Source of the DNA: Pseudomonas extremaustralis
Lineage (GTDB): Bacteria; Pseudomonadota; Gammaproteobacteria; Pseudomonadales; Pseudomonadaceae
Length of the DNA stretch: 64,000 bases
Direction of reading: 5' to 3'
NCBI RefSeq assembly: GCF_900102035.1
Contig: NZ_LT629689.1
Location: 1,736,001-1,800,000, forward strand
Position numbers and translations under genes: made by a program. The notes beneath the pieces were generated by a model. That model did no database searches. It was not told the DNA's origin and saw only the letters and a list, made by a program, of their open reading frames with translations. Shown here in pieces: positions 16,807-24,726 of the stretch; the first letter of the stretch is position 1; every line of letters starts with the position of its first letter.

Positions 16807-17298
16807 ATGAAAGTCTTGTTCATGTGTACCGCCAACAGTTGCCGCAGCATTTTGTCCGAAGCGATGTTCAACCACCTGGCACCGCAGGGGTTCCAGGCGG
16901 TCAGTTCCGGCAGTTTCCCCAAGGGCCAGGTCCTGCCCCGCAGCCTGAGCACGTTGCAGGCGGCGGGAATCAGCACCGAGGGGCTTTACAGCAAGGGCAA
17001 CGACGCCTTTGAAGGCAGCCCGCCGGATCTGGTCATCACCGTGTGCGACAAGGCCGCCGGCGAAGCCTGCCCGGTGTATTTCGGGCCGGCGGTGAAGGCG
17101 CACTGGGGATTGGAGGACCCTTCGGATGTCAATGGCGACGAAGCCAGTGTCCAGGCCGCCTTCGATGCCACGCTGGAGACCATCGCCACCCGTTGCCGCG
17201 CCTTCTTCGCACTGCCTTTTTCCCAGCTCACTCCAGTGCAGCTCAAGGCTGAACTGGAGCGTATCGCTGGGCTGCAGGCTGTTCGACACACGGGCTAG
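16807..17298 (+). CDS. arsC: Arsenate reductase, low-molecular-weight phosphatase family
   Basis: Reduces arsenate to arsenite for export by ArsB. The 163-residue protein belongs to the LMW tyrosine phosphatase fold: the active-site P-loop CX5R is CTANSCRS at residues 8-15, and the catalytic Asp is in LEDPSDVNGD. Redox partners are likely Cys in ITVCDKAAGEACPVYF. It follows arsB by 12 bp. The arsH gene that often ends pseudomonad arsRBCH operons is absent here; an unrelated AraC regulator follows 41 bp downstream. Confidence 0.92.
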   Translation: MKVLFMCTANSCRSILSEAMFNHLAPQGFQAVSSGSFPKGQVLPRSLSTLQAAGISTEGLYSKGNDAFEGSPPDLVITVCDKAAGEACPVYFGPAVKAHWGLEDPSDVNGDEASVQAAFDATLETIATRCRAFFALPFSQLTPVQLKAELERIAGLQAVRHTG

Positions 17299-17339
17299 CC
17301 ACGTATGCTGGGCGCCCTTCCAATCGATGAGCCAATTCG

Positions 17340-18131
17340 ATGAGCGCTGTGCAACACGCCTGGCTGGGCCATTACGAAATCAGCAGCACCACCTGCACCG
17401 GCCTGACGTTTGCCCGCCACAGCCATGACGAATGCGTGATCGGCGTGAACCTGGTGGGCGAAGAAAAGGTCTGGCTGGACCGCAGCGAGTTCGCAGCCGG
17501 GCCGGGCTCCATCACCCTGTACAACCCTGGGCAGATTCAAGGCGGTGGTGCCGCGGATGGCGCGCCGTGGCAGTTCGTGAGCCTGTACGTGACCGCCGAG
17601 CAATTGGCCGCCGACCTGGGACTGGCGCAGATGGAGTTCGATCGCGCGCTGTGTTTTCAACCGGACCTCGCCCGACGCCTGGCGACTGCGGTGAAGGGCG
17701 CACTCAGCGGCGATGGCCTGGTGCGCGACTTGAACGAAGACGCGCTGGTCCTGTTACTCGCAGAAGTGGTCAACCTCAGCGGCGTGCGCCTGCCCGGCAC
17801 TGTGGCCAGCGGCAAAGGCCTGATCGGCCGCGCCCAGGAGTTGCTCGCCGAACACCTGCATCAAGCCCTGCCGCTGGACCGGCTGGGTGATGAGCTGGGG
17901 TTGTCCAAGTTTCATCTGCTGCGCACCTTCCAGAAAGAAACCGGGCTCAGTCCTCGGCAATGGGCCATGCAATTGCGTACCCGGCGTGCCAAGGGCTTGT
18001 TGCGCAAGGGCGTGGCCGCCAGCGAGGTAGCCCATGACCTGGGGTTTGCCGATCAGAGCCACCTCAACCGACATTTTCGCGCGGCCTACGGCATGACACC
18101 GGGGCACTACCAAAGCGTGTTGAAACCCTGA
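17340..18131 (+). CDS. AraC-family transcriptional regulator
   Basis: A 263-residue regulator with an N-terminal cupin-like sensor (residues 1-150, starting HAWLGHYEISSTTCTGLTFARHSHDECVIGVNL; the His pair is typical) and a C-terminal AraC domain (about 165-260) with two HTH motifs: LDRLGDELGLSKFHLLRTFQKETG and ASEVAHDLGFADQSHLNRHFRAAYG. It is followed at 73 bp by a LysE-family exporter on the same strand. That arrangement (AraC regulator plus LysE/RhtB exporter) is frequent in pseudomonads, and the exporter is its likely target. Confidence 0.87.
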   Translation: MSAVQHAWLGHYEISSTTCTGLTFARHSHDECVIGVNLVGEEKVWLDRSEFAAGPGSITLYNPGQIQGGGAADGAPWQFVSLYVTAEQLAADLGLAQMEFDRALCFQPDLARRLATAVKGALSGDGLVRDLNEDALVLLLAEVVNLSGVRLPGTVASGKGLIGRAQELLAEHLHQALPLDRLGDELGLSKFHLLRTFQKETGLSPRQWAMQLRTRRAKGLLRKGVAASEVAHDLGFADQSHLNRHFRAAYGMTPGHYQSVLKP

Positions 18132-18204
18132 ACAGCGCAATCTGGTTCAAGACAACCCACCTGCACGCCCGCACACTGCCGCCCTCTTTTGAAGGAACGC
18201 GGGC

Positions 18205-18816
18205 ATGTTGACGATCTTCTTTTATGCACTGGTATTCGGTTTTGTGTTTTGCCTGTCGCCCGGCGCGGTGCTGGCAGAAACCCTGCGCCGTGGTTTGCAG
18301 CACGGGTTCAGGCCGGCCTTGCTGGTGCAGGTCGGCTCGCTGGTGGGCGACGCGGTGTGGGCCGTGATCGGTCTGACCGGCCTCGCGCTGTTGATCCAGC
18401 ACGATGCAGTGCGCATACCGCTGACCGTGGTCTGTGCGCTGTACCTGGCCTGGCTGGGCCTGCGCAGCCTGATCGACGCCTGGCACCTGCCCGAATCGGA
18501 AAGCGCACCGGCCAGCTCCCAGCAGAACGCACTGGCGGTGGGCGCCGCGATTTCGTTGGCCAACCCGAAGAACATCGTCTACTGGGGCGCGCTGGGCAGT
18601 GCACTATCCGGCATCGTCGGCGCCACGCCCAGCCACGGGCAGACGCTGATGTTTTTTGCCGGTTTCATGCTGGCTTCGGTGCTGTCGTGCTTTCTGACAG
18701 CGGCGCTGGTCAACCTGCTGCGCCAGAACGCCTCGCCGCTGTGGCAGCGCATCAGTTATGGCGCGTGCGGTGCGGTATTGATCTATCTGGCGGTGCTTGC
18801 CGCGCAAGGGATCTGA
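18205..18816 (+). CDS. LysE/RhtB-family amino acid exporter
   Basis: The 203-residue membrane protein has six predicted helices and the family motif near the N terminus: FVFCLSPGAVLAETLRRGLQHG. Conserved segments QVGSLVGDAVWAVIGLTGLA and AAISLANPKNIVYWGALGS also fit. LysE/RhtB proteins expel amino acids or their derivatives, but the substrate cannot be read from sequence. GAAGGAACG lies upstream of the ATG. The preceding AraC-family gene probably controls it. Confidence 0.85.
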   Translation: MLTIFFYALVFGFVFCLSPGAVLAETLRRGLQHGFRPALLVQVGSLVGDAVWAVIGLTGLALLIQHDAVRIPLTVVCALYLAWLGLRSLIDAWHLPESESAPASSQQNALAVGAAISLANPKNIVYWGALGSALSGIVGATPSHGQTLMFFAGFMLASVLSCFLTAALVNLLRQNASPLWQRISYGACGAVLIYLAVLAAQGI

Positions 18817-18856
18817 ACGGACGCAAGCCGTTTCCTGAACGAGCGATGCCGAGGCG

Positions 18857-19543
18857 CTAAGCCTTGGCCTGTTGCTCCAGTTGCAGTTGCAACTGCGGGT
18901 CAATGTGCAGTTGCCCCGCCAGGTCGTCCAGATAATTGCGCTCAGCGTCCTGCTGATCGTCCACCAGCATCACACTGGCCAGGTAAACCTCGGCAGCAAC
19001 CGCCGGATCCCCGGCAAACTCGGCGAAATCCGCCGCATCCAGGGGCTTGGCGACTTCAGCATCCAACCACTGTTGCAACTGCGGGTCGTCGGTATGCCGG
19101 CCCAGTTCGGTGGAGATCATCTGCTGTTCTTTTTCATCGATGCGGCCATCGGCCTTGGCCGCGGCGATCAGCGCACGTAATACCGCATGGCTGTGGGTTT
19201 CGGCGTCGGCGCCAGCGAGCTGATCGACGGTCTGAAACGCTTGCTGCGGCTTGGTCGCCTGCTGACTTTGCCAGGCCTGATACGCCTGGAAGGCCATCAT
19301 TCCCAGAGACGCCAGCGCCGCATAGTTCATTCCACCCGAGCGCCCCGGCACAGAGCGTGTCGCCGCCGCACCGCCGAGCAGGCCCCCCAATAACCCGCCC
19401 AAACCGCCGCCGCTCGAGGCATTGCCGGTGCTGGTGCCGTTCAACAAGCCGCCAAGCAGACCGCCGAGGCCGCCGCCGGAGGTGGCACTGCCGGACTGAC
19501 CGGCGCTGCGCAAAAGTTGTTCGAGTAGATCACTGGTGTTCAT
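18857..19543 (-). CDS. DUF533 / TerB-like protein with glycine-rich repeat
   Basis: This 228-residue protein resembles YebE/DUF533. Residues about 15-62 contain two copies of a repeated segment SGGGLGGLLGGLL, a flexible glycine-leucine tract. A likely membrane-associated segment follows (GGMNYAALASLGMMAFQAY). The C-terminal half is the TerB-like helical domain with the metal-binding style motif AAAKADGRIDEKEQQMI and a later DDQQDAERNYLDDLAG. I start at the ATG 19541-19543 (MNTSDLLEQLLRSAG) and not at an upstream in-frame codon. Function unknown; such proteins are often stress-induced and membrane-linked. Confidence 0.8.
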   Translation of the reverse strand: MNTSDLLEQLLRSAGQSGSATSGGGLGGLLGGLLNGTSTGNASSGGGLGGLLGGLLGGAAATRSVPGRSGGMNYAALASLGMMAFQAYQAWQSQQATKPQQAFQTVDQLAGADAETHSHAVLRALIAAAKADGRIDEKEQQMISTELGRHTDDPQLQQWLDAEVAKPLDAADFAEFAGDPAVAAEVYLASVMLVDDQQDAERNYLDDLAGQLHIDPQLQLQLEQQAKA

Positions 19544-19670
19544 GGGGTCACCCTCCCTGGGGCGCAATGGTCACGTTCAACAAACATAGCCCGCCGCCGC
19601 TGGAACACCATGACCGCCGGGCGGGCACAGCCTTAGAATGATGCCATTACGCCAACAAGAGACCACACAC

Positions 19671-20198
19671 GTGAACCGTATCGAACAGATCGCACTGATG
19701 GCGAACTACAATCAGTGGATGAACCGCAAGGTCTATGACGCGGCCGGCAAGCTGAGCCCTGCAGCGCTGGTGCAGGACCGGCAGGCATTTTTCGGCTCTA
19801 TCCTCGGCACGCTGAATCACCTGGTCCTGGGCGATACGGTCTGGCTCAAGCGCTTTGCCCAGCATCCCGCCGCCGATTCCGTGCTGGCGCCGCTGAACGC
19901 CATCGACACGCCGCGCGACCTCAATCAACTGGCCTTCGCTGAGCTGGACGCCCTGCAAGCCCGACGCGCCTGGCTGGACGAAATGATCCTCGCCTGGGCC
20001 CACAGCCTGAGCGACAGCGACCTCGACCACCGCCTGCACTACCACAACATGCGCGGCGTCGCGGCGAACAAGCCGTTTTTCAGCTTGCTCGTGCACTTTT
20101 TCAATCACCAGACCCACCACCGCGGCCAAGTCACCACGTTGTTGACCCAGGCGGGCGTGGATGTGGGGATGACCGATTTGCTGGCGCTGATCGACTAG
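19671..20198 (+). CDS. DinB-family protein
   Basis: A 175-residue DinB-type four-helix bundle. It begins RIEQIALMANYNQWMNRKVYDAAGKL, with the first metal-ligand helix GTLNHLVLGDTVWLKRF and the C-terminal metal motif NHQTHHRGQVTTLLTQAG. DinB proteins bind divalent metals and often act as thiol-dependent transferases; in B. subtilis they are damage-inducible. The exact reaction here is unknown. I prefer the GTG at 19671 because it gives the family N terminus and AAGAGA precedes it; an ATG at 19638 would add 11 residues. Confidence 0.8.
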   Translation: MNRIEQIALMANYNQWMNRKVYDAAGKLSPAALVQDRQAFFGSILGTLNHLVLGDTVWLKRFAQHPAADSVLAPLNAIDTPRDLNQLAFAELDALQARRAWLDEMILAWAHSLSDSDLDHRLHYHNMRGVAANKPFFSLLVHFFNHQTHHRGQVTTLLTQAGVDVGMTDLLALID

Positions 20199-20266
20199 CA
20201 GTGGTCAGCCTTTCGTGTAAGCCACTGAGCAACAGTGCGGCAAAACCGGGGCTGGCGGGTGTTCAG

Positions 20267-20458
20267 TCAATCATCATTGGAGACCGGCCTGTTGCGTGCC
20301 CGATAACCCGGCAACGTGGCAGCGTAGGCCAGCGCCTGTTCGCGGGAATTGAACGACGCCAGCCGGTCCTGGGGCGTACACACCCGCCATGGCCCGTAGT
20401 TGACCTGCACGATGTGGTAGCCGTTCAGATGCAGCTTGTTCAGCATTGGAGCGCTCAT
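20267..20458 (-). CDS. Small hypothetical protein (63 aa)
   Basis: The product reads MSAPMLNKLHLNGYHIVQVNYGPWRV, then CTPQDRLASFNSREQALAYAATLPGYRARNRP. This alternates strands with one helix; a central Trp and 'REQALAYAATLP' helix resemble the small DUF2188-like layout of the 61-aa protein at 4322. GAGGTGA is at good distance from the ATG at 20456-20458. No family is certain. Confidence 0.6.
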   Translation of the reverse strand: MSAPMLNKLHLNGYHIVQVNYGPWRVCTPQDRLASFNSREQALAYAATLPGYRARNRPVSNDD

Positions 20459-20521
20459 AGTCACCTCGCTTTCCTGAGATTTCCCAGCGTTACGCGCCTT
20501 ACCTTACACCCCCATCCGAGA

Positions 20522-21226
20522 CTATGGCCGACCGTGTGTCGCAGCGTCCCGGGGGTAGTCGGGCAACCCCCAGGCCTTCAGGTCAAACGCCTCCAGGCTG
20601 AGCAAGCGATGGTCGGCATGGCGGAATTTATCCTCGCTCATCGCCGGATCAGGGATCGCCACCGCATACATGCCCGCCGCTTTCGCCGCACTGATACCAA
20701 ACGGCGAGTCCTCGAACACCAGGCATTCAGCGGGGTTCACCCCCAGGCGCCGGGCGGCTACCAGAAAGATATCCGGTGCCGGCTTGGCCGCACCCACCTG
20801 CGGGTCATCGGCAGTGACCACCGTGTCGAACAGCGCAAACCATTCCCGGTGCTGGCTGATTTTCAGCTCGAAATAATGCCGCGACGAACTGGTGCCCACG
20901 GCAATCGGAATGCCCTGGGCGGACAAATGCCGCACCAGCGCCTCGGCCCCCGCCATCGCGGCCGCAAAGGGGAACCGCTCGTTCATCAGCGGCGTGCGCA
21001 GTTCCAGGAACGCCTCGGGGCTGATCGGCAACTCCAGCGCACGCACGATGTAACTCGCCAGGTCATATGCCCCCAGGCCAATGGTGTTCTGCTTGAAGTG
21101 CCAGTCAAACGCGCGGCCACCGTAGCGGTCGGAAATCAGCTGGGTGACCTGGGTGTAGATGCCCTCCGTGTCGAGCAACAGGCCATCCATATCGAAAATC
21201 ACGGCTTTGATGCGGGGTGCGCTCAT
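20522..21226 (-). CDS. HAD-superfamily phosphatase, pseudouridine-5'-phosphatase/HDHD1-like
   Basis: The 234-residue enzyme has HAD motif I FDMDGLLLDTE (nucleophile Asp 12), motif II TSSSRHYF (Thr/Ser), motif III Lys in GAAKPAPDIFL, and motif IV FEDSPFGISAAKAAGM. The segments around the cap (LLLDTEGIYTQVTQLI and ALFDTVVTADDPQVG) closely follow human HDHD1/PUDP, so a phosphosugar or nucleotide-linked phosphatase is likely. It is the last gene of the minus-strand sugar locus, 12 bp after the permease, so it is probably used on a phosphorylated intermediate or to relieve sugar-phosphate stress. The actual substrate is unknown. Confidence 0.85.
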   Translation of the reverse strand: MSAPRIKAVIFDMDGLLLDTEGIYTQVTQLISDRYGGRAFDWHFKQNTIGLGAYDLASYIVRALELPISPEAFLELRTPLMNERFPFAAAMAGAEALVRHLSAQGIPIAVGTSSSRHYFELKISQHREWFALFDTVVTADDPQVGAAKPAPDIFLVAARRLGVNPAECLVFEDSPFGISAAKAAGMYAVAIPDPAMSEDKFRHADHRLLSLEAFDLKAWGLPDYPRDAATHGRP

Positions 21227-21238
21227 GGGTCGAAATCC

Positions 21239-22267
21239 TCAAGTACGGCCAGCGTAATGATCGATCAGGCGGTTGAGCAGGATCGCCAGCACGATGATCA
21301 CGCCCGTGATCGCCATCTGATAGAACGAGCCCAAGCCAAGCAAATTGAAGATATTGCGCAGCACCTGCAGAAGCATCACCGCCACCGCCGTACCCACCAC
21401 GCTGCCCCGCCCGCCGAACAGGCTGGTGCCGCCCAGTACCACCGCAGCAATGGCGTCCAGTTCCAGGCCCTGGGCGGCGGTGGGCTGGCCGACATGCAGG
21501 CGCGAGGTCATCAGCAGACCGGCAAATGCCGCCAGCCCACCGCAAATGGCGAACACCGCGATGGTCACCGCGCGCACCGGCACACCGGACAAGCGCGCGG
21601 CTTCCAGGTTGCCGCCGGTGGCGACCACGTACTCGCCAAATACCGTGTAGCGCAGCACCAGCCAGGCAATGACAGTGATCAGGATAAAGATCAGGCCCAG
21701 CACCGGGAATGCAATGCCGGCGCTCGGCAGGATATCGATCATCGACGAGCCAAAGCCGGTAAAGCTCGCCGGCAACCCACCGATCGGCGCGCCGTCAGAG
21801 GCCAGAAAGGTCGCGCCGCGCAACGACACCAGGCCGGCCAGGGTGATGATGAAACTCGGCACCTTGCCGAACACCGTCAGGCTGCCCATCAAGGTGCCGA
21901 TCGCCACGCCCACCAGCAACGTCGCCGGCACCGCCAGCCAACCGCTGACCTGCTGCTGCAACAGCACCGCCACCAAGATGCCGCCGAAGGCGCACAAGCT
22001 GCCAACGGACAAATCGATATTCGCCGTCAGGATCACGAAGGTCATGCCGATGGCCACGATCCCGACGATTGCCCCTTGCTGGAACAGGTTGGCGATATTG
22101 CCGAACGTCAGGAAGTCATCGGACAGGAATGTCGCCACGACCACGGCGAACAGAAAGATAAACACGAAGTTGTAGCGCATCACCCATTCCAGCGCAGCGC
22201 GGTGGCGGCTGGGCGCAAGGGCCACGGGTTTGTCGAACATGGGAGTCGGATTGCTGGCAATAGTCAT
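21239..22267 (-). CDS. RbsC-type sugar ABC transporter permease
   Basis: A 342-residue inner-membrane permease of the ribose/xylose/AI-2 class (BPD_transp_2). It has 8-10 helices, and the family motifs GMTFVILTANIDLSVGSLCAFGGIL and AQGLELDAIAAVVLGGTSLFGGRGSVVGT (the EAA-like coupling loop) are clear. The ATG at 22265-22267 fits the usual cytoplasmic N terminus and lies 4 bp after the ATPase stop. Only one permease gene is present, so it would work as a homodimer, unlike LsrCD which uses two. Ribose-type substrate is possible but unproven. Confidence 0.9.
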   Translation of the reverse strand: MTIASNPTPMFDKPVALAPSRHRAALEWVMRYNFVFIFLFAVVVATFLSDDFLTFGNIANLFQQGAIVGIVAIGMTFVILTANIDLSVGSLCAFGGILVAVLLQQQVSGWLAVPATLLVGVAIGTLMGSLTVFGKVPSFIITLAGLVSLRGATFLASDGAPIGGLPASFTGFGSSMIDILPSAGIAFPVLGLIFILITVIAWLVLRYTVFGEYVVATGGNLEAARLSGVPVRAVTIAVFAICGGLAAFAGLLMTSRLHVGQPTAAQGLELDAIAAVVLGGTSLFGGRGSVVGTAVAVMLLQVLRNIFNLLGLGSFYQMAITGVIIVLAILLNRLIDHYAGRT

Positions 22268-22271
22268 GGTT

Positions 22272-23759
22272 CTACACTCTTCTACCAATAAGGATGGCCT
22301 GGTCGATCTGGTCGCGACTGGCACTCAATGGGTCGAAACACACCGCGTTGCGCCCCTCATGCATGACCCAGATGCGGTCACAATTGACGTACAACTCATC
22401 CAGCTCACTGCTGGCCACCAGCACGGCCGCACCTTCCTGCGCCAGACTGCGGGCCAGGGCGTAGAGGTCGGCCTTGGCGCCCACGTCCAGGCCACGGCTT
22501 GGCTCATCGAGCAGCAACAGACGTGCGCCATCGATCACCCACTTGGCCATGACCACCTTTTGCTGATTGCCGCCGGAGAGCTGGCGCACCGGTTGCTCGA
22601 GATTATCGAGCTTGGTTTGCAGGCGTTGCAGCACCGGCCCCGCGCGGTCCTTGGCCTGGCCATGGGAAAACCAGCGCAGGTGCCGCGCATGCACCAGGCA
22701 AGCGTTGCGGTAGATCGGTGCATCCAGCAACAGGCCTTCGGTCTTGCGGTTTTCCGGGACCAGGCCGACGCCCTGGCGAATCGCCTGGCGTGACGTCAGT
22801 GGGCGGTAAGGTTCGCCGAACAGTTCGACATCGCTGTCGTTGCGGCCCACACCGAACAAGGCCTTGAGCAAGGTGCTGCGCCCGGCGCCGTTGAGCCCCG
22901 CCAGGCCGACGATTTCCCCCTGGCGCACCTGCAACTCGCGCACATCCAGGCCTTGGGCGCCCTGTAGGCGGCGTATGTTCAGGGCCAACGCCTCACGTGG
23001 CGCCTGGCGCGGGCTACGTTGGAGCAAATCGCGATGCTCGCCGACCACCGCCGCGATCAGCGCCTGGTCGTCGATCTGCGCCAGCTCATGGGTTTGTAAG
23101 GTGCGCCCGGCACGCAGCACCGTGACCCGGTCACCGATCTCGCGGATCTCGTTCAACCGATGGCTCACGTACAGCACGGCGACACCGGCGGCAGTGATCT
23201 CGCGAATCACTTGGAACACCTGCTTGAGTTCGGTCTCATTCAGCGCGGCGGAGGGTTCGTCCATCACCACCACCTTGGCCTCACAGGTGAGCGCCCGGGC
23301 GATCGCCGCCAGTTGCTGGTTGGCAATCGACAGGCTGCCCACGCGGTCGGTACTGGCAAAACCCGCCCCCACCCGTAACAACGCGGCCTTGGCCAAGGCA
23401 CTGCGCTTACGGCGGTCGATCATGCCGAAGCGGCGTGGCGCGTAACCGAGCATCAGGTTTTCTTCGACGGTCATCTGCGGGATCAGGTCCAGTTCCTGAT
23501 AGATCATCGCGATCCCGGCCTGGCGCGCCTGTTGCGGGTTTTTCAACTCGACCTGTTCGCCGCCGATGAACATCGCGCCGCCATCCGGGCGGTGGGCGCC
23601 GGCGACGATTTTCAACAGGGTGCTCTTGCCTGCGCCATTGGCGCCGAGCAGGCAATGCACTTCACCGGGACGCACCTCGAGGGAAGCGTCGGTGAGGGCG
23701 ATCACATTCGGCGGAAACCGCTTGCTGACATGCTGAATCTCCAGCGCCCATTCATTCAT
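22272..23759 (-). CDS. RbsA-type double ABC ATP-binding protein
   Basis: This 495-residue protein carries two fused nucleotide-binding domains, as in RbsA, MglA and LsrA. The N-terminal domain has Walker A LLGANGAGKSTLLK and Walker B VVVMDEPSAALN; its signature is degenerate (LSIANQQLAAIARAL). The C-terminal domain has GLNGAGRSTLLK, in which the Walker A Lys is replaced by Arg as is normal for this class, then the intact signature LSGGNQQKVVMAKW and LLLDEPSRGLD. I place the start at the ATG 23757-23759 (MNEWALEIQHVSKRF), which overlaps the end of the SorC-regulator gene by 8 bp, implying coupling. Confidence 0.92.
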   Translation of the reverse strand: MNEWALEIQHVSKRFPPNVIALTDASLEVRPGEVHCLLGANGAGKSTLLKIVAGAHRPDGGAMFIGGEQVELKNPQQARQAGIAMIYQELDLIPQMTVEENLMLGYAPRRFGMIDRRKRSALAKAALLRVGAGFASTDRVGSLSIANQQLAAIARALTCEAKVVVMDEPSAALNETELKQVFQVIREITAAGVAVLYVSHRLNEIREIGDRVTVLRAGRTLQTHELAQIDDQALIAAVVGEHRDLLQRSPRQAPREALALNIRRLQGAQGLDVRELQVRQGEIVGLAGLNGAGRSTLLKALFGVGRNDSDVELFGEPYRPLTSRQAIRQGVGLVPENRKTEGLLLDAPIYRNACLVHARHLRWFSHGQAKDRAGPVLQRLQTKLDNLEQPVRQLSGGNQQKVVMAKWVIDGARLLLLDEPSRGLDVGAKADLYALARSLAQEGAAVLVASSELDELYVNCDRIWVMHEGRNAVCFDPLSASRDQIDQAILIGRRV

Positions 23760-24726
23760 GATCCTGCTCCAGCAAATAACGGGCGGTGCCGGCATCGGTC
23801 GCCAGCACATTGACGTAACCGGCCTTGACGCTGGCATGCACGATACGGTGCTTGTGGGCACCGACGCACACCGCGATCGACCAGGCTTTGTCGCGCAGGG
23901 CCGACAAACGCAGGCCCAGGGTGCGCGCATCCAGTTCAGGCAACACCGGTTCGCCGTCCATGCCGATAAAGCGGCCCATGATGTCGCCCACCGCGCCGAG
24001 TCGTTCCAGTTCCTGTAGCAACGGACGGTCGATATAGCCGGACTCCATCAGCACCGAATGGTCGGACAGTTCCCCCAAGCTGAAACAGGCGACCGGCGCC
24101 TGCTCGCCCAGACGCATCACCTGGGCGATGACGGGGTCCTGCTCCAGCGCCTCGCGGGTATGGGCGTGGCCGAGGATCGCCGGCACCGGCAGCAACGTGG
24201 CCTGGCCGCGCGCCGCCTGGGCGAAACGTTCGGCGACGTTATGACTGGGCTCCCCCACCGAACGGGTGTTGATCGCCCCGTTGAGCAGCACCACATTGAC
24301 CCCTTCGTTCCAGCGCGGCACCAGCCACTGGGCCATCTTGGTCAGAGTGCGCCCCCACGACACGCCGATCAGCGCGGGCATCGGTTGCAAGTTGCACAAG
24401 TAATGCGCGGCCGCCTGGGTGACGACGTTCAAGGCGTCATCGTCCTCGACCTCCAGCACCAGGGCCTCACGCAGGCCGAAGCGTTTTTGCAACGCCACTT
24501 CCAGCGCCGGTACGCGGGCCGAATGGGCGACGATATCGATGCGCACCACCCCGCAGTCACGGGCTTCGCGCAATAGACGGCTGACTTGCCAGCGGGTCAG
24601 GCCGGTCTCCTTGGAGATGTCGCTCTGGGTCTTTTCCAGCTCGTAGTACAGCTTGGCCACCTGCACCATCAAGTCATCACGCTGGGAATCTCCCACCAAC
24701 CTCGGCGACAGCGATTCGGCGCTCAT
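23752..24726 (-). CDS. SorC-family (sugar-binding) transcriptional regulator
   Basis: A 324-residue regulator of the SorC/LsrR/EryD type. The N-terminal HTH reads QVAKLYYELEKTQSDISKETGLTRWQVSRLLREAR, and the large C-terminal effector domain resembles phosphosugar isomerases (for example PALIGVSWGRTLTKMAQWLVPRWNEGVNVVLLNGA). Family members respond to a phosphorylated sugar or polyol made by the kinase encoded beside them, as LsrR does to phospho-AI-2. Here it lies between the FGGY kinase (4-bp overlap) and the ATPase (8-bp overlap), inside the operon it presumably controls. Confidence 0.9.
   Translation of the reverse strand: MSAESLSPRLVGDSQRDDLMVQVAKLYYELEKTQSDISKETGLTRWQVSRLLREARDCGVVRIDIVAHSARVPALEVALQKRFGLREALVLEVEDDDALNVVTQAAAHYLCNLQPMPALIGVSWGRTLTKMAQWLVPRWNEGVNVVLLNGAINTRSVGEPSHNVAERFAQAARGQATLLPVPAILGHAHTREALEQDPVIAQVMRLGEQAPVACFSLGELSDHSVLMESGYIDRPLLQELERLGAVGDIMGRFIGMDGEPVLPELDARTLGLRLSALRDKAWSIAVCVGAHKHRIVHASVKAGYVNVLATDAGTARYLLEQDHE

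Noticed and set aside
20201-22291. A 696-residue open frame on the plus strand
   Set aside because: It lies antisense to the HAD and permease genes, which have clear families and motifs. Its composition (Gln/His/Arg-rich, no motif) is typical for a shadow frame in GC-rich DNA.
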